This document shows positions 35,501-43,557 of a DNA stretch of 64,000 nucleotides, piece after piece. The first letter of the stretch is position 1. Every line of letters begins with the position of its first letter. Below the pieces are notes generated by a model that had not been told where the DNA came from, ran no database searches, and worked only from the letters and a program-made list of their open reading frames with translations. The stretch is from JTS-RE37 sp963756115. GTDB lineage: Bacteria > Bacteroidota > Bacteroidia > Flavobacteriales > Flavobacteriaceae. The stretch lies in the NCBI GenBank assembly GCA_963756115.1, contig CAVWMN010000003.1, forward strand, positions 1,364,001 to 1,428,000, written 5' to 3'. Position numbers and translations under genes: made by a program.

Positions 35501-38500
35501 CGAATGTGGCAGGTGCGTGGAAGGACCTGACGGAAAATGTAAACCAGATGGCCAGCAACCTGACCTCCCAGGTACGCGACATCGCGGGGGTCTCCACGGC
35601 ATTGGCACGGGGCGATTTCTCACGAAAGATCGATGTGGAGGTGAAAGGCGAAGTACAGGAACTTAAAAATAACATCAACGCGATGGTGGACAGTTTCACC
35701 ACCATCGTAAAAGCTGCCAATACCATCGCAGAAGGAAACTTTGCCATTGAAATGCCACTGCGAAGTGAGGCAGACCAGTTGGGGATTGCACTCAATACGA
35801 TGACAGAGAACCTGAAGCGGATATCCGAGGAGAATGAAAATGAAGCCTGGATCAAAACGGGGCAGGCAGGCCTGAACGACCGGATGCGGGGTGAACAGGA
35901 CCTGTTGACGCTCTCTAAGAACATCATATCCTATCTCACCAAATACCTGGGGGCCCAGGTGGGGGTCATTTACCTTACCGAAAGGAACAAGGACAAGAAA
36001 CTGCTCCGGATGACAGGTTCCTACGCCTTTACTCAACGGCAGTCCCTTAAGACCACCTTTGAGTTCGGGGAAAGCCTGGTTGGGCAGGCAGCAGTGGAAA
36101 AGGAGACAATTGTTCTCTCCAGCATCCCCAGGGATTATATCTCTGTGACCTCCGGTTTAGGGCAGACCAGGCCCAGGAACATTTTGGTTCAGCCGTTTAT
36201 CATAGACGGCGAGGTAAAGGGGGTAGTGGAAATAGGCTCATTCCGCTCCTTTAATGACAACCAGCTCGAGCTTGTCAGGCTGGTGGCCGAGAATATCGCC
36301 ATTGCCACCAGTTCCGCGCTCGACAGGGAGAAAATGAAAGTGCTGCTGGAAGAGTCACAACGGCAGTCGGAAGAACTTTTGAAACAACAGGAGAAACTCC
36401 AAAACCAAAGTGAGGCGCTGCAGATGGCCAATGAGGACCTGGAATCCAAGACCCAGGATCTGGAGCAGCAGAAGGAAGACCTGCAACAGAGCCGGGTTGA
36501 AGTGGAACGGAAAGCCCGGGAACTGGAACTGGCCAGTAAGTATAAATCCGAATTTTTGGCAAATATGTCGCATGAACTCAGGACACCCCTGAACAGTTTA
36601 CTCATCCTCTCCAAGGACCTAAGCACGAACGAGAAGGGCAACCTGACCCGGGAACAGCGGAAGGATGCCAGTATTATCTACGAGGGCGGAATAGACCTGC
36701 TCAACTTGATCAATGACATCCTCGATTTATCCAAAGTGGAAGCCGGGAAATTGCAGATCCAACCGGAAGAAGTGCGGTTCAGCAGCTTGATCAATAACCT
36801 GAAGAACCAGTTTGGCCCCCTGGCTAAGGCAAAAAGATTGCGATTCATAGTGTCCCAGGATAAAGTAGCCCCGGAAATCATCACCACGGACGGGCAGCGC
36901 TTGGAGCAAATCATAAAAAACCTGCTCAGCAATGCCATCAAGTTTACAGAAAATGGTACTGTTGACCTCTCCATCAGCGAACCCGGAGCCAATGTAAAGT
37001 TCAGGGAAATTACGCTGCCCGGATCCGAAGTAGTGGCCATCTCCGTCAGGGACACGGGGATCGGCATTCCGGAAGAAAAACGAATGATGATCTTTGAGGC
37101 TTTTCAACAGGCGGAAGGCGGTACGAGCCGGCAATATGGCGGTACCGGGCTGGGACTGACTATCTCCCGCGAACTCTCCCGCTTGCTCGGAGGCGAAATC
37201 CACATAGAAAGTGTGGAAGGAGAGGGCAGCACGTTCACCGTCTATATCCCCAAGGACCTTAACAGTGCACCGATCAAGGAGCGGGAAGATGCCATATCCC
37301 GGGACCCTGCACCAGTGTCCAATACCAAATTGGCTCACAATGTCACTTTTGAACGCACGGAGCGAAAGCCACCCGTACCGGAGGAGGAGTTTGTCCCGGA
37401 TGACCGGGATGGGTTGGGGGCATCCGAAAATTCTTTTTTGTTGATCGAAGGGGACCGGAAGTTTGCGGAACAGCTGAAACGAACGGTTCAGCAGGAAGGC
37501 TATAAGGTCCTGGTAGCACGGGAGGGGAAGGAAGGTCTCGACCTGGCCGTAAAATACCATCCCAATGGTATACTACTGGCGGTGCAATTACCGGATATCA
37601 ATGGGCTTATCATCCTGGACCACCTGAAATTCAATTTAAAAACACGTCATATCCCGGTATATATATTATCTGAGGAGGGCCAGGGTCGTCTGGCAATGAA
37701 AAGAGGAGCGGTGGGCTTTGCTACCCGCCCCGTTTCCCGCAAAAGTATCCGGGAGATCGTCCGGAAACTGGATGAGGTGCAGGATGCTGCGGTGAAGCAG
37801 GTTTTGGTGATCGAAGACAGCCGGATCGCTCAGATGGCAATTGAAAAAATGCTTAAAAACAGGCATATCACCCTCACCCAGGCAACCACCGGAAAAGAAG
37901 CATTGGCGGAGATATCATCCAAAAAATTCGATTGTATCATCCTGGACCTTACCCTCCCGGATACGTCTGGTTTTGAACTTTTAAAAGCGCTGAAGTCAGA
38001 CAAGGCCGCCACCAACGTCCCGATAGTGATCTATACCGGAAAGGACCTGACGAAGAAAGAGATGAAGGAGTTGCACCAGTATACGGACAGTATCGTTATC
38101 AAAGGGGCCTCGTCCCCAGAACGGTTGCTGGATGAAGTTTCACTCTTTATACATAGCAGGGAAAGCAGACTCTCGCCCCCGCAGAAAAAGATTATGGCCG
38201 CCCTGCACAACCCGGAACGGGTATTGGCCGGCAGCAGGATCCTGGTGGTAGATGACGATATGCGGAATACCTATGCGCTATCCAAGGCGCTGACGGATGC
38301 CGGGATGCAGGTAGTGATGGCCGAGAATGGCAAAATGGCGCTGGACAAACTGGAGGAAGACGGTGCAATTGACCTGGTGCTGATGGATGTGATGATGCCG
38401 ATCATGGATGGGTACGAGGCCACCCGGGCGATTCGCCAAAAGCCGGAGTTCGAGCAATTGCCTATCATTTCACTTACAGCCAAGGCGATGCCGGAAGACC

Positions 38501-38619
38501 GGGCAAAAAGCCTGGCAGCCGGTGCCAATGACTACCTGACCAAACCGGTTGACATCGAAAAACTGCTGCGCATCATCCATGTGTGGTTGTACAAGCAGCA
38601 CCAGGTAGCGGAACTATAA
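32590..38619 (+). CDS. Poly-HAMP hybrid histidine kinase with three receivers
   Basis: This 2009-residue protein has no membrane helix, so it is cytosolic. Order: a basic Pro-rich head; a divergent HAMP-like part (about 65-205); nine tandem HAMP units of 92-93 residues (about 210-1040, each with VAREVG, LGGQAxVPxVxGxW and VxxGDLxxKI); GAF (about 1080-1240); a coiled coil rich in Gln and Glu; HisKA with H1328 in MSHELRTP; HATPase (GTGLGLTIS); then three receivers. In the first, Ala1664 replaces the phospho-acceptor Asp (LLAVQLPD). The other two keep it at D1786 and D1933. The layout resembles fungal group III osmosensor kinases and their bacterial relatives. Output is presumably a separate phosphotransfer partner; no DNA-binding domain is present. 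Confidence 0.93.
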   Translation: MAKKTIPAPVASVADTSTAKSIHSKRPGAKRNSPETPSTPDEVTRKPLKRKARRVPHDEMFQDSEYMHGQLDRLIFALEAFREGDISVRLSKERNDKFADLAEAYNTMVEMIGGVSTEVSRISRVGGIEGNLDARAEFMAATGVWKDMIDNINILIEAIAKPVLEVSRILNSIAGGKLEDKFSLTVTGDFRAMADVINRTLGSLNIFAEQVTQVAREVGVEGKLGGQASVPNVSGTWKDLTDNVNQMASNLTEQVREIARVTTAVADGDLSRKITEEGKGGEVLGLSTTINRMVDSLNIFAAEVTNVAREVGVEGKLGGQAKVPDVAGTWKDLTENVNTMAANLTVQVREIAGVATSVANGDLSKKITIDVKGEIAELKDTINQMVDSLNIFSDEVTRVAREVGTEGKLGGQADVPDVAGTWKDLTDNVNTMATNLTNQVREIASVTTAVAQGDLTQKITEDGKGGEVLVLSNTINSMVDSLTLFAAEVTRVAREVGTEGKLGGQATVPSAAGTWKDLTDNVNIMASNLTTQVREIANVATAVADGDLSQKITIDVKGEIAELKDTINKMVDSLNIFSDEVTRVAREVGTEGILGGQAKVPDVAGTWKDLTDNVNYMASNLTTQVREIANVATAVAKGDLAQKIAIEAKGEIAELKETINTMVDSLNIFSDEVTRVAREVGTEGILGGQARVPNVGGAWLELTENVNTMAFNLTTQVREIASVTKAVANGDLSQKISEEEKGGEVLELSTIINTMVDSLNILSNEVTRVAREVGTEGMLGGQAEVPNVAGAWLDLTGNVNTMASNLTSQVREIANVATAVANGDLSRKISIDVKGEIAELKDTINQMVDSLNIFAAEVTRVAREVGTEGMLGGQAEVPDVAGTWKGLTDNVNTMASNLTTQVREIASVTTAVANGDLSQKISEEGKGGEVLELSTTINRMVDALNIFADEVTNVAREVGTEGILGGQAEVPNVAGAWKDLTENVNQMASNLTSQVRDIAGVSTALARGDFSRKIDVEVKGEVQELKNNINAMVDSFTTIVKAANTIAEGNFAIEMPLRSEADQLGIALNTMTENLKRISEENENEAWIKTGQAGLNDRMRGEQDLLTLSKNIISYLTKYLGAQVGVIYLTERNKDKKLLRMTGSYAFTQRQSLKTTFEFGESLVGQAAVEKETIVLSSIPRDYISVTSGLGQTRPRNILVQPFIIDGEVKGVVEIGSFRSFNDNQLELVRLVAENIAIATSSALDREKMKVLLEESQRQSEELLKQQEKLQNQSEALQMANEDLESKTQDLEQQKEDLQQSRVEVERKARELELASKYKSEFLANMSHELRTPLNSLLILSKDLSTNEKGNLTREQRKDASIIYEGGIDLLNLINDILDLSKVEAGKLQIQPEEVRFSSLINNLKNQFGPLAKAKRLRFIVSQDKVAPEIITTDGQRLEQIIKNLLSNAIKFTENGTVDLSISEPGANVKFREITLPGSEVVAISVRDTGIGIPEEKRMMIFEAFQQAEGGTSRQYGGTGLGLTISRELSRLLGGEIHIESVEGEGSTFTVYIPKDLNSAPIKEREDAISRDPAPVSNTKLAHNVTFERTERKPPVPEEEFVPDDRDGLGASENSFLLIEGDRKFAEQLKRTVQQEGYKVLVAREGKEGLDLAVKYHPNGILLAVQLPDINGLIILDHLKFNLKTRHIPVYILSEEGQGRLAMKRGAVGFATRPVSRKSIREIVRKLDEVQDAAVKQVLVIEDSRIAQMAIEKMLKNRHITLTQATTGKEALAEISSKKFDCIILDLTLPDTSGFELLKALKSDKAATNVPIVIYTGKDLTKKEMKELHQYTDSIVIKGASSPERLLDEVSLFIHSRESRLSPPQKKIMAALHNPERVLAGSRILVVDDDMRNTYALSKALTDAGMQVVMAENGKMALDKLEEDGAIDLVLMDVMMPIMDGYEATRAIRQKPEFEQLPIISLTAKAMPEDRAKSLAAGANDYLTKPVDIEKLLRIIHVWLYKQHQVAEL
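33217..35712 (+). repeat. Nine tandem HAMP-coding units of 276 or 279 bp
   Basis: The internal gene repeat comes in two forms. Type A (279 bp) encodes KGGEVLxLS; type B (276 bp) encodes KGEIAELKxTI or similar. Order is A B A B B A B A B. DNA conservation is high in the blocks encoding EVTRVAREVG and the linker, so the array can recombine. Long open frames on the opposite strand here are an effect of this repetition. Confidence 0.85.
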
Positions 38620-38732
38620 AAAAGGAGTATCTGTAAAGGCAGAATGTAAAGTTAGAAATACGACGCACGCGGTAAATTGGCCATTTTTCGTGTTCTAACT
38701 TCGAACTTTGTACATAAATCTGATTTCAGTTC

Positions 38733-39105
38733 CTATACCCGGATAGCCCTATCCTTAAGGGAATACAGTATGGAAAGGACATTCTTTTTATTTGATCCAC
38801 ATCGCCATTGGCCCCATGACACTGAGGATATCATCTACGACTGCCAAAAACTTCTGTTCGGAGATATTCATCCCGGTATGGGTTGTAAGCATATCCCGCC
38901 CTTTCTAATCCTGGGGTCCTCCGGCGCTGGTACAGAAAAAGTGTACCGTATGTTCTTTGATGGTCATTAATTGCTGCGGCCGGTCTTTGTAAAGAAGAAA
39001 CTTTGGGCTTACCATGGGGTTTGCTATGTGAAGGTTTACAGCATCATCTAAAAGTTTGGTGATGCCTTTTTCGGCCCCCAGCCGATCATAAAGTGTTGGT
39101 GTCAT
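38733..39105 (-). pseudogene. Truncated haemoglobin, decayed
   Basis: From ATG at 39105 the frame reads TPTLYDRLGAEKGITKLLDD, then TIKEHTVHFFCTSAGGPQD, the first half of a group 1 truncated haemoglobin with the family's helix E His region. An in-frame TAG follows (38905-38907). Beyond it the same frame continues as KGRDMLTTHTGMNISEQKFL and AVVDDIL, so the stop replaces a Tyr-like codon. Two later frame changes recover DVDQIK and then KNVLSILYSLKDRAIRV, ending at 38733. The gene is thus broken by one nonsense and about two frameshift changes. It would have bound haem and O2 or NO. Confidence 0.85.
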
Positions 39106-39346
39106 AGTGTTTCTTATTTATTGATTCCTCAAGGTTACTGTTTTTTGGGTGATCCAATTGTTCAATTCATCCAAATGGGTAGACATTTGTTCAAACCAGC
39201 TTTGTTTTCCTGTTAAGGTATCAAGCTTCCTACAAGCAACGGGAACATTTGTTATCAAACTATTACGTACTGGGTGCGGTGGATGGAAGGCAGTTAAGTT
39301 GCAGCGGTTGATCAAAAATGGTAAATTCCTTAGAAGTGGTGGGGCA

Positions 39347-39928
39347 TTAGCGATCCGTTAAACCCTTTCCATTCAGGATCCTTTGCAGGCATTTCCCAAT
39401 CCGGGCCTCCCGGGTTTGCGATTGTTTGGCGCCGGAAAAGTATAAGTTGTACGCCCGCTGCCGACCCGGCGTCAAGGCCTCAAAAGCGGTTTTCAGTTCC
39501 GGGTTATCCCGTAATTTATTTTGAAATTCGGGTGGGAAAACAAGATCCGATTTCTCTTTAAATTCCACTGTCAGACCAGCTTTTTCAACCTCGATGGCTT
39601 CCCTGATATAAGTCCTCAGGAGGGGTTCCATCTCCGCTATATCCTTTACACTGGTGAACCGTACCATACGGGCTGCCTGCGTATTTTCTCCCGGTTTTTT
39701 CAGGATCCCTTCGGGGTCCAGTAACAAGGACCCTTTGAAAAAGCCCAGCACGCAATACGCTTTTAATTCCCCCAGAATAGCCACATTCTTGTTTTCAAAG
39801 GTATAACAGGGTGCACGCCACTTAAACGATTCCGTAAGCGGGCAGGCGAGAAGGATCCTCCTTAATTCGGTTAGTTCCGATTGCCACTTTTTGGACTGGC
39901 GTATGTATTTATCAACCTGGGGATTCAT
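39347..39928 (-). CDS. YdeI/OmpD-associated family protein (DUF1801-like)
   Basis: The protein is 193 residues. The N-terminal part (VDKYIRQSKKWQSELTELRR, then FKWRAPCYTFENKNVAIL and YCVLGFFKGSLL) is a DUF1801-type domain. The C-terminal part (VFPPEFQNKLRDNPELKTAF, EALTPGRQRAYNLYFSGAK, REARIGKCLQRI) is the YdeI/OmdA tail. Members have been tied to cationic peptide resistance in other bacteria, but the mechanism is unknown. Cytosolic, apparently monocistronic. Confidence 0.85.
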   Translation of the reverse strand: MNPQVDKYIRQSKKWQSELTELRRILLACPLTESFKWRAPCYTFENKNVAILGELKAYCVLGFFKGSLLLDPEGILKKPGENTQAARMVRFTSVKDIAEMEPLLRTYIREAIEVEKAGLTVEFKEKSDLVFPPEFQNKLRDNPELKTAFEALTPGRQRAYNLYFSGAKQSQTREARIGKCLQRILNGKGLTDR

Positions 39929-40074
39929 GTCGCGGGTTTTCTGTAACAGTAAAATTACAAAACGAAATAAAACAGCTTATCAGGATTCAAATAAACGTCC
40001 TGTTCTCAATGAAACTTTAAAGGCTGGTTTCCCTGTCTTTGGGCTATCTTTATGAGGCAGATAAACACATAGCT

Positions 40075-40752
40075 ATGGACAGGTCAACAGAAAAGGAACT
40101 GGCGGCAGCCGAATCCGTCAAATTGGTAAAGGCGGGGATGGTCGTTGGCCTGGGATCCGGGTCCACCGCCGCCCATATGATCCGGAAACTGGGGTCTGCA
40201 GTGGGCAAAGGGCTTGTTGTAAAAGGGGTGCCGTCATCTGAAGCCACAGCCAAACTGGCTGTGGAATGTGGCATTCCTTTACTATCATTGGAAGAGGCCG
40301 GCATGCTGGACATCAACATAGACGGGGCTGATGAATTTGATCCCCAACTAAGGTTGATAAAAGGGGGAGGGGGTGCCCTGTTGCGGGAAAAGGTCCTGGC
40401 ACACAATGCCCGATTCAATGTCATCATCGCCGATTCCAGCAAGTCGGTCGAAAAACTAGGCACCTTCAAACTCCCAATTGAAACCATCCCTTTTGCAACC
40501 CAAAACATCATCACAGAGTTGCAGAACCTGGGGCTGTCGCCACAACTCCGGATGGCAGGGGCAGCAGCATACAAAACGGATGAAAACAATTGTATTGTAG
40601 ACCTCGATAGCTATAAGTGGGACAATCTGACGGATTTGGAAAACCTCTTGCTGCACATACCGGGGGTCGTCGAAACAGGCTTGTTTTTGGATACGACGGA
40701 TCAAATAATTGTCGTGAAGGATGGGGAGGTACGGGTTTTGAGGAAACAGTGA
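40075..40752 (+). CDS. rpiA: Ribose-5-phosphate isomerase A
   Basis: This 225-residue enzyme interconverts ribose 5-phosphate and ribulose 5-phosphate in the pentose phosphate pathway. Diagnostic blocks are all present: GLGSGSTAAHMIRKLG (phosphate loop), DGADEFDPQL (catalytic Asp region), KGGGGALLREK (catalytic Lys/Glu region), and IPFATQNI. ATG at 40075 gives the standard N-terminus; the longer frame to 40039 adds nothing recognisable. A 7-nt tandem repeat overlaps the stop codon, and a repeat island follows. Confidence 0.95.
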   Translation: MDRSTEKELAAAESVKLVKAGMVVGLGSGSTAAHMIRKLGSAVGKGLVVKGVPSSEATAKLAVECGIPLLSLEEAGMLDINIDGADEFDPQLRLIKGGGGALLREKVLAHNARFNVIIADSSKSVEKLGTFKLPIETIPFATQNIITELQNLGLSPQLRMAGAAAYKTDENNCIVDLDSYKWDNLTDLENLLLHIPGVVETGLFLDTTDQIIVVKDGEVRVLRKQ

Positions 40753-40780
40753 ATAGTAAGCAGTAAACAGTGAACAGTAC
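40746..40780 (+). repeat. 7-nt tandem repeat at the rpiA stop
   Basis: Five units in register: ACAGTGA ATAGTAA GCAGTAA ACAGTGA ACAGTAC. The first contains the rpiA stop codon. A hairpin unit (CGCCCTTCGTAGCC...) follows directly. Confidence 0.8.
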
Positions 40781-41883
40781 AACGCCCTTCGTAGCCAAGA
40801 GCGAAGAAGCGAACAGTCCACTTTTAGGGACTTTCTGTTATGTTCTTTTTTAACGGAGTAAAAAAGAACCAAAAAACTCCCTGGCTGATTTTGATTTTCT
40901 GGAAATCTACGCGCTTTCCACCGCCGCACCGTCGTCATTGGCTACAGCAGGCAGTGTCCCCTACTGTTAACCTTGACCATTGAACAGTATATATTCACCG
41001 AAACGTAGCGAAGGTGGATTGTCCTCCGTAGCAAAGCGTAGGAGGAATCCAGGCCCCATTTCTCAACCGAAGCCCAGTGTAGGCGGGCCCTCTACATCCA
41101 CCGAAACGTAGTGAAGGTGGAAGACCGCTTTCGCTCCGCAAAATACGCTTTGGACGGCTTCCTGTGAGCAGCGTGAAAACCGCTTGATTTCCTGCAAAAA
41201 TAAAAATAGGCCGAAAAGCTTCTAATTAACGGATGTAGGCCATTGAAATATTGAACCTGTAATACTGCGAACTGCCAGTGTATAATGCCAACTTCTTTAA
41301 TAGGGCAAAACTTTGCCTGTCCTCTGAAGCACTACGGCCTTCCTAGCCTTGGCGAAGAAGGCTGGCGTAGGAGTGAACTTTAAATATTGAACCTTGAATT
41401 GTAAGTCTTCCGAAACATTTCAGCTACGATAACAGATCTTTCAGGCGCCTATTATAAAGGCGAAGGATGAGTCCAGGTATGCAGTAACTGCCCACCGAAC
41501 TTCTTCCGTTTTAGAAACCCGACCGAAGCAGGCTGAAAAGTGGAGGCACCAGCAGGGTACCGTAGGAAGGATCTAATCCGCTTGTTGTTTGCAGGATGCA
41601 GCCCTAACTTAAAAACGGGGCGGGGTTGAGACCCCGGGTCACGTAGCGGATTGAAGAAACACACTTTTTTGGGCTTGTATCAGCAGGAATTGGTTGGTTA
41701 GCCGGGTATCAGGCGCTTCATTCAAGGTTTACTGTTCAACGTTTCCGGATAAAGCTACTTTGAAGCTTAAACAATAAATTAGTAACTTTTTCCAAATATG
41801 GAGCCATCGCGGACCCTATGATCACCATAATTATGCATAAGTATTCGTAAATTTATTACAGGAATCCCTAAAGAATAGATACG
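40781..41883 (+). other. Second gene-free repeat island
   Basis: About 1.1 kb without a credible gene. It holds one arm of the long inverted repeat (40842-41213). Nested in it are two copies of a hairpin with arms CACCGAAACGTAG and GAAGGTGG (40996-41017, 41099-41120) and a hairpin CCTCCGTAGC AAA GCGTAGGAGG (41023-41045). A further CCTTCCTAGCC-type unit lies at 41322-41375. From about 41400 to 41883 I see nothing specific. Confidence 0.7.
40842..41213 (-). repeat. Long inverted repeat, arm 2 (partner at 7724-7908)
   Basis: Reverse complement of 7724-7908, with about 190 extra bases in the middle made of CACCGAAACG and CCTCCGTAGC hairpins. Confidence 0.8.
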
Positions 41884-42669
41884 ATGAACACAACACAGCA
41901 ACACAAAACCGGAACCCGTGAAGAATGGCGCGCAGCACGACTGCAATTGCTCAAGGAAGAAAAGGAGCTGACCCGCCGCAGCGATGAACTGGCACAAAAA
42001 CGGCAGGAGCTGCCCTGGGTTACGGTTAAAAAGGATTATCAATTCCAGACAGAGGAGGGGAAAACCTCCCTGGCCGGACTTTTTAAAGGCCGGTCGCAGT
42101 TGATGGTCTACCACTTTATGTTCGGGCCCGACTATACTGCGGGCTGTCCGGCCTGCTCTTCCATTGCGGACGGGTTTAACGGCATCGCCATCCACCTGAT
42201 GAACCACGATGTGATGTTCCAGGCCATCTCCCAGGCACCGCTGGAAAAACTTCAGGCCTATAAAAAAAGGATGGGTTGGACCTTCCCCTGGGCGTCCTCT
42301 TTTGGGAGCGATTTTAACAAGGACTTCAACGTCTCCCTCACAGAAGAACAGCAGCAGAGTACCGACACTGAATACAATTATAAGAAAAGCAAACCCATTA
42401 AGGATCCTGCAGAGGTCCCCGGACCCGTTGCAGAGTTTGCCGCCGGCTGCGGAACCGACGGCCTTGGGTTTATGCGGCAGCAACCGGGGATGAGCACCTT
42501 TGTCCTGCAGGATGGGGTAGTCTACCACACCTATTCCGCCTATGCCCGCGGCCTGGACGGCCTGTGGAATATGTACCAGTGGCTGGACCGGGCCCCTAAA
42601 GGCCGGAATGAAAAAGGGCCCTGGTTTTTACGGCATGATGAATATTCCCCCCAGGTGAATGGCAATTAA
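41884..42669 (+). CDS. DUF899 thioredoxin-like family protein
   Basis: The product is 261 residues. Family blocks are clear: TREEWRAARLQLLKEEKELT and DELAQKRQELPWV, FQTEEGKTSLAGLFKGRSQL, MFGPDYTAGCPACSSIADGF, and the ending QQPGMSTFVLQDGVVYHTYS with YQWLDRAPKGRNE. DUF899 has a thioredoxin-like fold; the Cys pair (GCPACS) could be redox-active, but no function is established. The DUF2182 gene starts three bases after its stop, so the two are probably co-expressed. Confidence 0.88.
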   Translation: MNTTQQHKTGTREEWRAARLQLLKEEKELTRRSDELAQKRQELPWVTVKKDYQFQTEEGKTSLAGLFKGRSQLMVYHFMFGPDYTAGCPACSSIADGFNGIAIHLMNHDVMFQAISQAPLEKLQAYKKRMGWTFPWASSFGSDFNKDFNVSLTEEQQQSTDTEYNYKKSKPIKDPAEVPGPVAEFAAGCGTDGLGFMRQQPGMSTFVLQDGVVYHTYSAYARGLDGLWNMYQWLDRAPKGRNEKGPWFLRHDEYSPQVNGN

Positions 42670-42672
42670 GGC

Positions 42673-43464
42673 ATGGTCGCAGATCGCTTGTCCCATCGCG
42701 GGTTATATGGGGTGGTAGCCTTGCTGTTTACCGCCAGTGCAGCCATTACTATCGTATGGTGCAACTCCATGAGCGGCATGGGGGATATGCCCATGCCCGG
42801 CGGCTGGAACATGTCCATGGCCTGGATGCGCATGCCCGGCCAAACCTGGGCAGGAGCTGCCTTGATATTCATGGGCATGTGGGGGGTGATGATGCTTGCC
42901 ATGATGCTACCCTCCCTGGCCCCCATGTTACGGCGGTACCGGCAGGCGGTAGAACCACCACGGTCCTCGCGCATAGGATGGCTCACTACCCTTGTGGGCG
43001 CAGGGTATTTTGGCGTCTGGACACTCTTCGGGATAGCGGTATACCCATTGGGGATAGCACTGGCGGCTATTGAAATGCGCTATCCCGTTATTTCCCAATC
43101 GGTACCCTTGGTGGTGGGTTTGCTCGTAATCCTGGCAGGCCTGCTGCAATTCACACCCTGGAAACTGCGCCACCTCGGTTGCTGCCGGCAGATGCCCGGT
43201 GCAGGACAGAGGCTGGCAGCTGATACCAGTACCGCCTGGCGGCACGGCCTGCAGCTCGGTCTCCATTGCAGCCGCTGCTGCGCGGGACTGATGCTTGTAC
43301 TTTTGGTCCTGGGGGTCATGGACCTGCTCGCTATGGCTTTTGTAGCTGCCGGTATCACTGCGGAGCGACTCGCGCCTTCGGGTTCACAGACGGCTCGTGG
43401 GATCGGGGTTTTATTGATAGGGATGGGGCTCTTCCTGCTGATCCGCGCAACCGGTTTCCTGTAA
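42673..43464 (+). CDS. DUF2182 predicted metal-binding membrane protein
   Basis: The product is 263 residues with about six membrane helices. A Met-rich first loop (SMSGMGDMPMPGGWNMSMAW) precedes the family block FMGMWGVMMLAMMLPSLAPM. A Cys/His motif follows (RHLGCCRQMPG, then GLHCSRCCAGLMLVLL). Met and Cys/His clusters suggest soft-metal (copper-type) binding. In other bacteria DUF2182 genes often sit near DUF1326 genes; here the partner is DUF899. Confidence 0.85.
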   Translation: MVADRLSHRGLYGVVALLFTASAAITIVWCNSMSGMGDMPMPGGWNMSMAWMRMPGQTWAGAALIFMGMWGVMMLAMMLPSLAPMLRRYRQAVEPPRSSRIGWLTTLVGAGYFGVWTLFGIAVYPLGIALAAIEMRYPVISQSVPLVVGLLVILAGLLQFTPWKLRHLGCCRQMPGAGQRLAADTSTAWRHGLQLGLHCSRCCAGLMLVLLVLGVMDLLAMAFVAAGITAERLAPSGSQTARGIGVLLIGMGLFLLIRATGFL

Positions 43465-43557
43465 AATGGCCAAAGGTAAGTTAAACATTTACCATTAAAA
43501 CTGCTGCGATATGCTACCCGAATTTACCTCGTGTCTTTACCCTTATTAAATTCCACC

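Noticed and set aside
39118..39315. 65-codon minus-strand frame ending WITQKTVTLRNQ between the globin remnant and the YdeI-like gene
   Set aside because: The end looks somewhat protein-like and could be a gene remnant, but I cannot match it to a family.
41452..41664. 70-codon minus-strand frame at the edge of the second repeat island
   Set aside because: Low-complexity, Pro/Arg-rich translation with no family resemblance and no promoter.
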